A stretch of DNA of 64,000 bases from Cohnella luojiensis (GTDB taxonomy: Bacteria > Bacillota > Bacilli > Paenibacillales > Paenibacillaceae), in NCBI RefSeq assembly GCF_004564235.1, contig NZ_SOMN01000029.1:1-64000 (forward strand), read 5' to 3'. The translations under genes and the position numbers were made by a program. The notes under the pieces are model-generated. The model was not told the DNA's origin and searched no databases. It saw only the letters and a list, made by a program, of their open reading frames with translations. Below, in pieces: positions 17,490 through 26,268 of the stretch (the first letter of the stretch is position 1; every line of letters starts with the position of its first letter).

Positions 17490-17746
17490 TTAGCTAAATG
17501 CAGCAAGCCGAACCAGCTCTTCCGCGGTGCTTTGAATGGCGTCAGACGATTGAAACTCCATACCCTGCATTCGTATTCATCACATCCACATAGGGCAGCA
17601 GCTCGTGATGAGGAATAAAGCTTTCTAATCGCACTTTGTCCGGAAGTGAGATGTCGACATTTTCAAGAGGCTTGCACCCGTTTGTGGCAACGACCAGTAC
17701 ATCTTCTGAAGCCAATGCTTAGATCGCGGAATGAGCAGTTGATCCA
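17490..17746 (-). pseudogene. Remnant of an MGT/YjiC-type glycosyltransferase
   Basis: Pieces in two frames read MDQLLIPRS, then LASEDVLVVATNGCKPLENVDISLPDKVRLESFIPHHELLPYVDVMNTNAGYG, then a stop. These are the acceptor/donor-domain junction and the FIPHxELLPHVDVxVTNGGYG donor motif of macrolide-type glycosyltransferases. The rest of the donor motif is deleted and a short tail (DAIQSTAEELVRLAAFS) follows. The homology begins exactly at the GAAGTCAACA boundary of the neighbouring repeat, as if the 5' part had been cut off there. Confidence 0.75.
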
Positions 17747-17896
17747 TGTTGACTTCGGCATATAAAAAATACAGAGCAACGGAATCTCTCCCCAGTGCTC
17801 TGTATTCAACCTCTCACACTGCTATGCGCTTTTCCGTTCTTATTCCTCGCCTGTTGCCACCGCATTCCCCTCATACGAAATCCAATCGCTCCAACT
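17747..17896 (-). repeat. Sulfurtransferase-3'-end repeat (copy 9, complete)
   Basis: Read on the minus strand it has core SWSDWISYEGNAVATGEE and a stop, a terminator hairpin (arms AATACAGAGCA 17768-17778 and TGCTCTGTATT 17796-17806) with a T run, and GAAGTCAACA. It is nearly the same as the true gene end at 43505-43667, although the rest of the sulfurtransferase gene is absent. Confidence 0.85.
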
Positions 17897-17939
17897 GAAG
17901 TATGGGTTTCAAAAATACCGCTCGGGTGAAATTCGCCCG

Positions 17940-18674
17940 TTAAATTTGGCGATGGCTTTGTCTTCTCATCCACTGTGTTGCTACCCATTTCTCCCCGACC
18001 GCAACAGGGTTTCCCCCATGCAACGTTAGTTCATTTAAGTGATAATCGTTATAAAAATATTCGAAATAGACGGCACTGCCTTTTTTAGGCGTTACCGAAA
18101 GATGAAGAGAAGGGAAATACGTTTCGCCGCCTTCATCCACGTCATTTAAATACATCACCAGTGAGCAAATGCGATTGTTGACCACATTTCCGGATGTAAA
18201 ATAGTCATAATGAGGCTGATACTGTTCACCGGATTTATAATGTAAAATTTGCAGCGGCTCGGCATGAGATACCGGTATATTCAACAGTTCTGAACCTCTG
18301 GTTTCAATTCTTTGAATCAATTCATTTTCGCCTTCGTCAAAGAACATGCTGCTGCTTGTTCTAATATCGCTTATGGCGTGAGATTTGCCAATTTTAGCTC
18401 GCTCCATTCTATTTTTAGCCAGATCAACTAATGCATCGCATTCTAAGTTGCTTAATACGTTTTCCAATATCAAGATAAGCGGCTCATCTATTTTGCCGAC
18501 AATATGAATCTCTTGATCCGTTGTTTTCATTCTGTTTCCGGTTAAATGAATAATCGTCTGTTCCTTAACGTTCATCGTTCCATCCCCCATTATTTGAGAA
18601 GTAATCGAATGAACATTATGTTCGCTCATTAAGATAGTTCCTTGCGCAGTAGGAAAGTCCTTCCACAATTTCAT
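17940..18674 (-). CDS. 2OG-Fe(II) oxygenase, prolyl-4-hydroxylase-like (copy A)
   Basis: A 244-residue protein. The C-terminal ~170 residues form a prolyl-4-hydroxylase-type double-stranded beta-helix: QPHYDYF gives His155 and Asp157, LHGGNPV gives His219, and Lys229 in GEKWVATQW would bind 2-oxoglutarate. Such enzymes hydroxylate proline or other residues. The N-terminal ~60 residues are an extension of unknown function. A near-identical copy lies at 33750-34484, so this gene belongs to a duplication. It faces away from the FAD oxidase gene. Confidence 0.88.
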   Translation of the reverse strand: MKLWKDFPTAQGTILMSEHNVHSITSQIMGDGTMNVKEQTIIHLTGNRMKTTDQEIHIVGKIDEPLILILENVLSNLECDALVDLAKNRMERAKIGKSHAISDIRTSSSMFFDEGENELIQRIETRGSELLNIPVSHAEPLQILHYKSGEQYQPHYDYFTSGNVVNNRICSLVMYLNDVDEGGETYFPSLHLSVTPKKGSAVYFEYFYNDYHLNELTLHGGNPVAVGEKWVATQWMRRQSHRQI

Positions 18675-18805
18675 TTTTATGCACTCTCGGCCAATAAATT
18701 TATATCCGTAATATTCTAAACTGGCCCACTCCCTAGTCAGATGTCCTTCATACGATATAGGGTTCCTTTTGTCGGATTACAGTGTGAAATTTTGCCTAAA
18801 GGGAG

Positions 18806-20155
18806 TTGGGATTACTGAAAACAAAAACGCAGCTTACCGGGCGAGTTATCTTCAAAGGTGACCCGGGGTATGACACGGCACGTAAGAACTGGGATCCCCA
18901 TACCAACAAATTCCCCAAAGTGTTTGTCTTCGCTCAGAGAACACGAGACGTCGCAAACGCCATCAAATGGGCCCGCGAGAACAAAGTCCCTATTCGCGCA
19001 AGAAGCGGAAGGCATTCCCTGGAAGTCAACCTGTCGCAGGTCAACGGGGGCATTGTCATCGATGTAAGCGACTTGAAGACAATCAAGCTGGATAAGAAAA
19101 ACGGAACGGTAGTCGTGGGAACGGGGAATAGAGTGGGAAGAATCGCGAAAACGCTCGCGCGGCAAGGATTCATTGCCGGCTTCGGCGACAGCCCTTCCGT
19201 TGGGATCGGCGGAATCACGCTCGGTGGGGGAATCGGGCCGCTGCAACGGACGATTGGCCTCATCAGCGATAATCTTCTCGAACTCAAGATGGTTGACGCG
19301 AAGGGAAGAGTGATTCGGGCCAACAAGAAGTGTAACTCCGATCTCTATTGGGCTTCCCGCGGGGGCGGCGGCGGTAACTTCGGCGTGTATACCCAGTACA
19401 AATTCAAAACGATTCGCGCTCCGGAGAAGGCGACCGTATATCGCATCACTTGGCCATGGGATCAATTCGAAGAGGTACTCAAAGCCTGGCAACGATGGGC
19501 GCCTTCCGTCGATACCAGACTAGGCAGCGAATTAAATATCGGTCCGAAAAAGGGTGGCAATGTAACGATGACAGGGCTGTTCCTCGGATCGAAAACGGAG
19601 GCCGTCCGCCTATTAAAGCCCGTTACGAGCGTCGGAACGCCCAAGAAACTCATTAAGTTGTTACCCTACACGCAAACAGTGAACTTCTTATTGCCTCCCG
19701 ATCCGGTGCTTACTCAAAAGTTCAGTAACCAGTTCTCTTCCGGTTTCGGCAGGCGTCCGTTCCCGAATGCGGCCATTAAGTCCATGCGCGAATTTTTAGA
19801 GAAAGCAGAGGGGAATACTCCGGCGGGATTCTTTTTCCTCAACTGGGGCGGAGCCGTAAGCCGCGTATCGCCTAAAGCAACTGCATTCTTCTGGCGCAAG
19901 GCGAAATTTTACGTAGAGTGGAACAGCTCATGGGTCAAGAAATCCGAAGCCGCTAAAAATATCGCCCTCGTTCGCAATACGCGCCGGAAGTTACAGCCCT
20001 TTATCGTAGGGTCCTATATCAACGTTCCGGACCAAGGGATCAAAAATTCCGGGCCGGTATACTATGGAGCGAACTTCCCAAGATTACGGAGAGTAAAAGC
20101 TAAATATGACCCTGAAAATGTGTTTAACAATCCTCAGAGTATTCCTCCGGCATAA
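18806..20155 (+). CDS. FAD-linked oxidase, berberine-bridge (BBE) family
   Basis: A 449-residue protein with a TTG start 6 bp after AAAGGGAG. The FAD-binding PCMH domain has PIRARSGRHSLEVN, with His70 as the likely covalent FAD attachment, and GFGDSPSVGIGGITLGGGIG. The C-terminus carries the BBE motif YYGANFPRLRRVKAKYDPENVF. The cysteine that would make a second covalent link is not evident. Substrates of this family are often sugars, alcohols or alkaloid-like compounds. No signal peptide is visible. Its last ~180 bp are duplicated at 34507-34695. Confidence 0.9.
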   Translation: MGLLKTKTQLTGRVIFKGDPGYDTARKNWDPHTNKFPKVFVFAQRTRDVANAIKWARENKVPIRARSGRHSLEVNLSQVNGGIVIDVSDLKTIKLDKKNGTVVVGTGNRVGRIAKTLARQGFIAGFGDSPSVGIGGITLGGGIGPLQRTIGLISDNLLELKMVDAKGRVIRANKKCNSDLYWASRGGGGGNFGVYTQYKFKTIRAPEKATVYRITWPWDQFEEVLKAWQRWAPSVDTRLGSELNIGPKKGGNVTMTGLFLGSKTEAVRLLKPVTSVGTPKKLIKLLPYTQTVNFLLPPDPVLTQKFSNQFSSGFGRRPFPNAAIKSMREFLEKAEGNTPAGFFFLNWGGAVSRVSPKATAFFWRKAKFYVEWNSSWVKKSEAAKNIALVRNTRRKLQPFIVGSYINVPDQGIKNSGPVYYGANFPRLRRVKAKYDPENVFNNPQSIPPA

Positions 20156-20161
20156 AGATAA

Positions 20162-20201
20162 AGACTCCTTCGTTGTCTACATGTAGCCAACGAAGGAGTC
20201 T
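20162..20201 (-). terminator. Terminator of the WG-repeat gene
   Basis: AGACTCCTTCGTTG (20162-20175) pairs perfectly with CAACGAAGGAGTCT (20188-20201). On the minus strand TTTATCTTT follows. It lies between two convergent genes and may serve both. Confidence 0.85.
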
Positions 20202-20228
20202 GAAGATCCGAGATGCATTGCTTGTCGC

Positions 20229-22184
20229 CTAGGATGCCGACTTGTCGAGAGGAATGCGGATATAACCGTATTTCCTGTCTTTCTCAACAACGGCCATGCC
20301 ATTTTTAATATCCATAATATAATCATAATCAAGACTGACGACTTCCTTCCCAGTTTTGTCAATCAGTCCGTATTTCTCATTTAGAGACACCACCGCAAAC
20401 CCTTCATGAAATTCCAGAGCGTGATCGTATTTCAGCTTGACAATCACCTTGCCTTTTCTATCGACATAGCCGTATTTTGAACCGGATTTCACTAGTGCTA
20501 TGCCGTCGAAAAAATACCAAACATAATCATACGCCGGCTTAACCCATTCTTTACCGCTTTTATCCACAAACCCTTGCTTTCCATTCTTCTCAACTGCTGC
20601 CATGCCATTATAAAAATCATTAGCGCCCGTATATTGAATCTTGATTACGATCTTGCCCTTCTTGTCGATATATCCCCATTTGCCATTCTTACTGACACGA
20701 GCCAGCCCTTCACGGAAGGAGAATGCATAATTATATTGCGGTTTAACGATCTCCTTGCCCTTGGGATCAATAAACCCGGCTGAGCCGCCTTTGAAAACCA
20801 ATGCCAGACCGTCTCTGAAATCCAAAGCTTCGGTATAGGAGGTTCTCAATACTTCCTTTCCCGCACGATTGATAAATATCACACGCCCGCCTTTTTTGAC
20901 AACGGCAAGCCCTTCGTTGAAATACGCAAACTCAGTATATGTACCCGCTTCCGTGTCATACTGCGCCTTGACGACCTCCTTGCCTGTCCGATCGATAAAC
21001 CCGCGCTTGCCGTTTTTAACTACAGCCGCCATGCCTTCGTTGAAGCCGTCAATCTGGTCATATTGCAGGGGTGCGAGCACTTTGCCGGCCGTATTGATCA
21101 ATCCCCATTTTCTACCCTTTAGTACCTTCGCCAAGCCGTCTTGAAAACCCTCAATTTGATCATATTGCGGTTTGACCACTTCTTTTCCGGTTCGATTGAT
21201 AGCCCCCCACTTTCCGTTTCTCTTTACTGTTGCCATGCCTTCTTTGAATGGAGAAAAACTCTCATATTGAGGAACAACGACTTCCCGTCCGCTTGTATCC
21301 ACAAAACCAAACTTTTCTCCATTTTCCACTGCCGCCATCCCATCAGCAAATCCCTGCACCCAGTCATATTTCGGTTCGACCACATAGCGGCCCGCACGAT
21401 CAATAAATCCCCATTTGGCGCCATACAGCAAATAAGCTATCGTCAATCGCCATTCGCCGCCTACTGCAACCATCGCCAATCCTTCTTCGCTGAAATCTCC
21501 GGCATAATCAAAAGGAAAATCGGCCTCTACCACTGCTTCCAGCGAAGTCGGAGGCTTCTCCGTAGTCGTGTCCTCTATTTCGATATCTATTTTGACGCCA
21601 TTTTGTCTTAAGGAAATTAATGTGTTCTTATTGTTATTTTCCTTAAAGTTAATTGGGTTTTTTGCCAAATACAGCTCCATTAAGGATTGACCAGACAATG
21701 AGGAGATATCCGAAATTTGATTTCCCGATAGATCGAGATAAGATAATTTCGGTAGTCCTGATAGCGGACGAATATCTTGAATGCGATTATTTTTCATAGT
21801 CACAAAGCCTAAATCAGCTTTAGAAGCAAGGGGCGATAAATCGGACACGTTTCCGTTGTTTATCGTAACTATGCTTAGATCGCGCAAATTAGTGAGTGGA
21901 CTGATATCTTCTATCGGATTGTTATTGGACGTGAAAAAATATAAATTATGCGCATGCTCTAATCCAATCAACGACTTAACGTTTCCTTCTTTTAACTCCA
22001 AAGAAAACAACTGATCCAAGTCGGATTGCGAAATACTGCCCGTAAGCCCAAGTTGCTGCCGAACGGCTTGCTCAAGACCCGGATCCGCGAACACGACTTC
22101 TTCTGCTTCAACGAATTGCGACGCGTAAAATGGAGTAACAAGAACGACTACAAGCAACAGGACAAAACTACGAAAAATACGCAT
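20229..22184 (-). CDS. Secreted WG-repeat protein with N-terminal leucine-rich repeats
   Basis: A 651-residue protein with a signal peptide (MRIFRSFVLLLVVVLVTPFYASQ). Residues ~30-195 hold internalin-like leucine-rich repeats (LTNLRDLSIVTINNGNVSDLSPLASKADL...). From ~225 to the end there are about ten WG (KWG) repeats of about 40 residues, each with an F-x-[ED]-G-[ML]-A-x-V...KxGxIDxxGKxV pattern. Both repeat types are usually binding scaffolds, and the mix suggests a cell-surface interaction protein. No enzyme domain is visible. Confidence 0.85.
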   Translation of the reverse strand: MRIFRSFVLLLVVVLVTPFYASQFVEAEEVVFADPGLEQAVRQQLGLTGSISQSDLDQLFSLELKEGNVKSLIGLEHAHNLYFFTSNNNPIEDISPLTNLRDLSIVTINNGNVSDLSPLASKADLGFVTMKNNRIQDIRPLSGLPKLSYLDLSGNQISDISSLSGQSLMELYLAKNPINFKENNNKNTLISLRQNGVKIDIEIEDTTTEKPPTSLEAVVEADFPFDYAGDFSEEGLAMVAVGGEWRLTIAYLLYGAKWGFIDRAGRYVVEPKYDWVQGFADGMAAVENGEKFGFVDTSGREVVVPQYESFSPFKEGMATVKRNGKWGAINRTGKEVVKPQYDQIEGFQDGLAKVLKGRKWGLINTAGKVLAPLQYDQIDGFNEGMAAVVKNGKRGFIDRTGKEVVKAQYDTEAGTYTEFAYFNEGLAVVKKGGRVIFINRAGKEVLRTSYTEALDFRDGLALVFKGGSAGFIDPKGKEIVKPQYNYAFSFREGLARVSKNGKWGYIDKKGKIVIKIQYTGANDFYNGMAAVEKNGKQGFVDKSGKEWVKPAYDYVWYFFDGIALVKSGSKYGYVDRKGKVIVKLKYDHALEFHEGFAVVSLNEKYGLIDKTGKEVVSLDYDYIMDIKNGMAVVEKDRKYGYIRIPLDKSAS

Positions 22185-22442
22185 AACGTGGTGTAACTCC
22201 TTTGTTGTTATCAGTAGGATAATTAAGAACCTTCTGCAGCTTAATAGAATTCAAGCTTTTTCCACAATTAAGCATTAGTTTATACATAAATCAACAATAT
22301 TGTAAACGGTGATTTAGGGATGGTTCGAGTGTTGTTTCTAATTCTTCCGATCTCTATCTTCTGATTACTCATCGTCAAAGAACTCCAAATCGCTTATATT
22401 ATGGTAATATCATTACATCGACCTTATGTGGGGGCTCAATTT

Positions 22443-23363
22443 ATGAAAGTACGAATTGCTGTCATTCTTCCGATGATTTTACTGCTTCTTTCCAGTGGCT
22501 TTTTCGGGGGAATAATTTCAGCTGCGAGGGCAACTACACCAGCGGACTTGTATATTGACGGCCAGCCAACTCCCTATAAGCAACTCAAATATAAAAACCG
22601 CATGGAAAATATGATTCCTCTACGTACAGTTACTTCACAATTAAAGATGAAGCTGACATGGGTGAAAAAGAATAGTGAGTGGACGCTATCCGGCGACTTT
22701 CATCGCATTACGATGAAGCTGAATGACTTGACGGCAACGGTTGACGGCAAAGTATACAAGCTTAACGCTCCTCCACTCATAGAAAAAGGCACCATATACT
22801 TGCCATTGCGTTTCACTGTGACAATGAGTGGTGGAGAGCTCCATTGGGATAGAGATCACATTTACTGGGTTCTGTCCCCGCTGCAAAAAGCTTTAAACTC
22901 CGCAATTATCGGGAATGATGTGGAGTACGTACGTCAGCATCTGACCAACTGGAGGTCTGCGGCGCTACCGCTCGGTGTCGACGGAACGATGCCTTACCTC
23001 TTTAGCGTCCAAAGTTTGGATATGGTCAAGCTGCTCATTGAGAAGGGGTTTCCGGTCGACTATATGAAAAATGAGTACGCGTCGCTAACCTTTAACAATT
23101 GGCAAAGGACCTTACTGCAAGAAGCCGCCAGTCTCGGTCAATTCGAGGTTGTGGCGTATTTACTGAATCAAGGCGCCGGTCCGTTTCTTTCTAACTCACA
23201 TCATTACAATGCCCTCGATTATGCGCAGTGGGGTAAACAACAGTTGCAGGAGAATGCTTTGTGGATTGAATTAAGCATAGAGCTCGGTAAAGATATCACA
23301 GAAGAAAACTACAACAAAACTATAGACTTGCTAAAGGCACATATGGAACAGATATCCGGATAA
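22443..23363 (+). CDS. Copper-amine-oxidase N-domain protein with ankyrin-like repeats
   Basis: A 306-residue protein started at 22443 behind GTGGGGG. An upstream in-frame start at 22401 would put extra residues before the signal peptide (MKVRIAVILPMILLLLSSGFFGG). Residues ~35-140 match the copper amine oxidase N-terminal domain used as a surface module in Paenibacillaceae (DLYIDGQPTPYKQ...MIPLRTVTSQL...IYLPLRFTVTMSGGELHWD). The rest has ankyrin-like pairs (MVKLLIEKGFPVDYMKNEY, FEVVAYLLNQGAGP). It is probably an extracellular binding protein, not an oxidase. Confidence 0.8.
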   Translation: MKVRIAVILPMILLLLSSGFFGGIISAARATTPADLYIDGQPTPYKQLKYKNRMENMIPLRTVTSQLKMKLTWVKKNSEWTLSGDFHRITMKLNDLTATVDGKVYKLNAPPLIEKGTIYLPLRFTVTMSGGELHWDRDHIYWVLSPLQKALNSAIIGNDVEYVRQHLTNWRSAALPLGVDGTMPYLFSVQSLDMVKLLIEKGFPVDYMKNEYASLTFNNWQRTLLQEAASLGQFEVVAYLLNQGAGPFLSNSHHYNALDYAQWGKQQLQENALWIELSIELGKDITEENYNKTIDLLKAHMEQISG

Positions 23364-23545
23364 GCCCATTAAACGTACGTTCGGTTTTTGTTGATTTTAC
23401 GTTGGCTTTCATTGTTTATATCTATCTTTGTAGACTCCGTTCAGATGGGGCTGGGGGCAGTCGCCGCTATGGTGGCCTGTACCGGCATTTCTTTGTATTC
23501 ACGGGCATACGAGCATTAGTTCGGCCCGACCCGTACTTTAAGAAC
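23364..23545. other. Intergenic stretch without recognisable gene
   Basis: It lies between the ankyrin-like gene and repeat copy 8. It contains TGTTGATTTTACGTTG at 23389, a weak match to the boundary motif of the repeats. I see no coding pattern or RNA structure here. Confidence 0.4.
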
Positions 23546-23680
23546 TTTGACCCCGGAGCAAAAAAATACATCGCTACAGGGTGTAACCCTTAATGCGATG
23601 TACCAATATATGTATCTCTGTTATTCTGAATCTCCAGTAGCGACGGGGTTGTTGCTGTAACTAATCCAATCGCTCCAGCT
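23546..23680 (-). repeat. Sulfurtransferase-3'-end repeat (copy 8)
   Basis: On the minus strand it reads SWSDWISYSNNPVATGDSE then a stop, followed by a hairpin with arms ATACATCGC and GCGATGTA (about 23567-23575 and 23595-23602) and a T run. The C-terminal reading frame is intact although no upstream gene is attached. The stem belongs to the CATCGC type, different from the CAGAGCA type of the true gene. Confidence 0.8.
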
Positions 23681-23753
23681 GTAGAATGTTCTTCAAGAAC
23701 TCTTCATGCAGTTGACTAGTTTCGCCAAACTACATTCGGGCAGGAGGAGTCTA

Positions 23754-24893
23754 ATGATCCATTTCGAACCGGATACCTATCGGGCCGTTCATGCGGGAGA
23801 AAGCATCCAACTGTTGCCTAAGGAGTTTGTTCTGCTCCGTTTTCTCTACGAGCATGCTGGGCGGTCCTTTTCGCGGGAACAATTACTAGATTCCGTCTGG
23901 CGCCTTGAGACACCCGGCGACCGAACCGTAGACGATCACATCTACCGTATTCGCAAAAAACTGTCAAAATGGTCTCATCTGCTAAGCGTGGAGACCATTC
24001 GCGGACAAGGCTACAAGCTAACGCGTATTGCTCCGAAACAGGAAGCAAGCCCACTCTTGCAAGATGAAGAATTCGCGGCTAATGTTAACCGAATGATGTC
24101 CAAGTATCATGGGCTAGGTATGGGCCAGGCGATGCAGCTGCTATCGGCAAACCGTGACATACTTCGCTTGCCCGGCGACCCCTTTTACGATGTCTATATT
24201 CATTTTGTTCGCGGCGACTTTGACTGGTTGATCACGACGGACAGCATCAGCCTGTGGCAGAAGGCTGCTTATGCGGTTTTTATTCATGCGAACATCCAGT
24301 TTGACTATAAAGCATCATTGTATTATTTCGAACGCCTGATTGCCAAAAGCGACATGCTGACTCAAGATTGGCAATACGACCTGCAAATAAATGTTATCTT
24401 TCTCTATATTGAATCGGGAATGTTGAAGAAGGCACGCGAACAGTTAGAAGCGATGAGGCACGCCATCACCGATTTGAATTCCCCCAGCTTCACTGCGATC
24501 TATTTGTTAAAAGAGATGCATTTGGAGCTTCAGGAAGGCCATATGGATGCGGCTGAATTAAAGCTGCAAGAATGCGAAGCGCTTCTTATCCGCCATCCAA
24601 TGCAGCGCGAGAGAGGGGCGTTCCTTGTATCCAAAGCGTTCTACCTTTACCAACAAGGGGCGATTCGATCTGCAAGAAAAGTGCTTGATGAAGGAATTGA
24701 AACGATACGACAGACACATTTTATCCCCCACCTGCTCGGCAGCTTGAAGACAACCCTCATGTATTTCGGAACTAACGTACGCGACGAGACTTATCGCCTA
24801 AAATATCAACTGCAATGGAATCTAATGGCAGCGGAATACCATTTTAAAGATCTACTGGTTAAAACGGAACATGTATTAGGACGCCACCTCTGA
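23754..24893 (+). CDS. OmpR-type winged-helix regulator with TPR-like C-terminal domain
   Basis: A 379-residue protein whose start at 23754 has AGGAGGAG at the right distance; an in-frame ATG at 23706 lacks this. Residues ~1-90 are an OmpR/PhoB-type winged helix (LLPKEFVLLRFLYEHAGRSFSREQLLDSVW...VDDHIYRIRKKL...IRGQGYKL) without a receiver domain. The remaining ~280 residues are helical and TPR-like. It is followed by an MFS efflux gene, so it probably regulates that gene in response to a ligand or protein partner. Confidence 0.82.
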   Translation: MIHFEPDTYRAVHAGESIQLLPKEFVLLRFLYEHAGRSFSREQLLDSVWRLETPGDRTVDDHIYRIRKKLSKWSHLLSVETIRGQGYKLTRIAPKQEASPLLQDEEFAANVNRMMSKYHGLGMGQAMQLLSANRDILRLPGDPFYDVYIHFVRGDFDWLITTDSISLWQKAAYAVFIHANIQFDYKASLYYFERLIAKSDMLTQDWQYDLQINVIFLYIESGMLKKAREQLEAMRHAITDLNSPSFTAIYLLKEMHLELQEGHMDAAELKLQECEALLIRHPMQRERGAFLVSKAFYLYQQGAIRSARKVLDEGIETIRQTHFIPHLLGSLKTTLMYFGTNVRDETYRLKYQLQWNLMAAEYHFKDLLVKTEHVLGRHL

Positions 24894-24902
24894 TAATCTT
24901 CT

Positions 24903-24948
24903 GACAATCCCCTGCTACGATTGTAACTATTCAGAGCAGGGGGTTGTC
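24903..24948 (+). promoter_or_regulatory. Hairpin that can hide the ribosome binding site of the MFS gene
   Basis: GACAATCCCCTGCT (24903-24916) pairs with AGCAGGGGGTTGTC (24935-24948) in a 14-bp stem with one G-T pair. The second arm contains the GC-AGGGGG Shine-Dalgarno and ends 2 bases before the ATG at 24951. It could be a translational attenuator or simply a terminator of the regulator gene; there is no T run. Confidence 0.55.
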
Positions 24949-24950
24949 GT

Positions 24951-26180
24951 ATGTTGCAAAGTAATCGCTCTTTCACCAAAATGTTTGCCGCCTACGGTCT
25001 TTCCGCTTTTGGTGATTATTTTGATTTCATGGCTGTTTCCATCCTCTTGGGCTATATCTGGAGAGTAGACGCAATGACATTAGCGCTCATGCCACTCTCT
25101 TTCGCTGTGCCCGGCATTCTGTTCAGCCAATTAGCAGGGATTATGGCTGATCAATGGAACAAGCGAAATCTGATGATTTTCGCCGATCTCATCCGTGCCC
25201 TGATCACCTTAATGATGATCTTTGCATCGAATGAATGGGTACTGATCGGGTTAATCGCACTACGCTCCACCGCCCGCGTCTTTCACTATCCAGCCCAGCA
25301 ATCCATGACGCGAATCGTTGTCAAGACTGATGAGCTCTTGCAAGCGACGTCGCTCAATGGAGCGGTCTTTCAGCTGTCCAAAGTGCTCGGTCCGCTATTA
25401 GGCGCATCGGTGGCTGCCACCTTTTCCCCATCAAGCTGTATGGCGGTCAATGCAGCCTGTTTCACCCTGTCGGCATTGTTGCTTCTATGGATACCGGCTA
25501 AGCAAGGGATCGTTAAGGCAACACAAGGTACGTCTAAGGAAAGGCTCATGCTTCGCGACTCCTGGCGAGATGGTTGGATGCTTCTAATACAAACCCGCGT
25601 ATTGCTGGTGAGCATTATTTTCTGCTTAATTGGGCTTGCCGGAATTCAGATGGTTGATGCACAGATTACTATTCTGTTACGCGATATAATGCCGCAAAGA
25701 TCCGAGTTGATCGGTTGGATCGTAACCGCGATCGGATCCGGCGGACTTTCGAGCGTCGCCTGGCTGCGCCGGTATAGACAGCTTTCATTCTACGGGTTGC
25801 TGCTTGGAGGAGGTGTGGCACTGATCGGATTCATGTTTGCTGCCTTCAGCATGTTCCAGCAAGACACCCCGCTTTGGTTTATTTTATTTGCTTCTTTCAT
25901 CGGCGGTATCGGTACCGGCTTTACCTCCACAGGCATGAACTACATCCTGCAAAAGGAGACGCCTCCCGACGCGATCGGCCGGATCAGCGGGATACTTGAT
26001 TCCTTGAGCAGCGTCATTTTCGTGATCTCTCCGCTCACCGGTGGAGTACTGATCGGACTATGGGGGGCTTCTCATACCTTCTTAATCGTCGGGATTACAG
26101 TCGGGAGCTTCGGCCTAATTGGCATGATCTTGCAGAACCGTTTATGGAAACCTGGGAATGCGCCAAGTTTTGAGACTTGA
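24951..26180 (+). CDS. MFS transporter, DHA3-like drug efflux
   Basis: A 409-residue protein with about 12 membrane segments. The motif GIMADQWNKRNLMIFADLIRAL corresponds to the loop 2-3 signature of MFS proton antiporters (D-R-x-x-R/K). The overall pattern (FTKMFAAYGLSAFGDYFDFMAVSILLG..., RSTARVFHYPAQQSMTRIVV) is that of the DHA3 macrolide-efflux group. It follows the winged-helix regulator by 57 bp with an RBS-sequestering hairpin between them. The substrate is unknown. Confidence 0.88.
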   Translation: MLQSNRSFTKMFAAYGLSAFGDYFDFMAVSILLGYIWRVDAMTLALMPLSFAVPGILFSQLAGIMADQWNKRNLMIFADLIRALITLMMIFASNEWVLIGLIALRSTARVFHYPAQQSMTRIVVKTDELLQATSLNGAVFQLSKVLGPLLGASVAATFSPSSCMAVNAACFTLSALLLLWIPAKQGIVKATQGTSKERLMLRDSWRDGWMLLIQTRVLLVSIIFCLIGLAGIQMVDAQITILLRDIMPQRSELIGWIVTAIGSGGLSSVAWLRRYRQLSFYGLLLGGGVALIGFMFAAFSMFQQDTPLWFILFASFIGGIGTGFTSTGMNYILQKETPPDAIGRISGILDSLSSVIFVISPLTGGVLIGLWGASHTFLIVGITVGSFGLIGMILQNRLWKPGNAPSFET

Positions 26181-26268
26181 GCGGTTGTTACAAGACTTGT
26201 TGATTTCATGTTGATTCATTTCGGCATTACCTGTTTCGGTCAACCCAGACTTAGTCTATCCATCTCCT

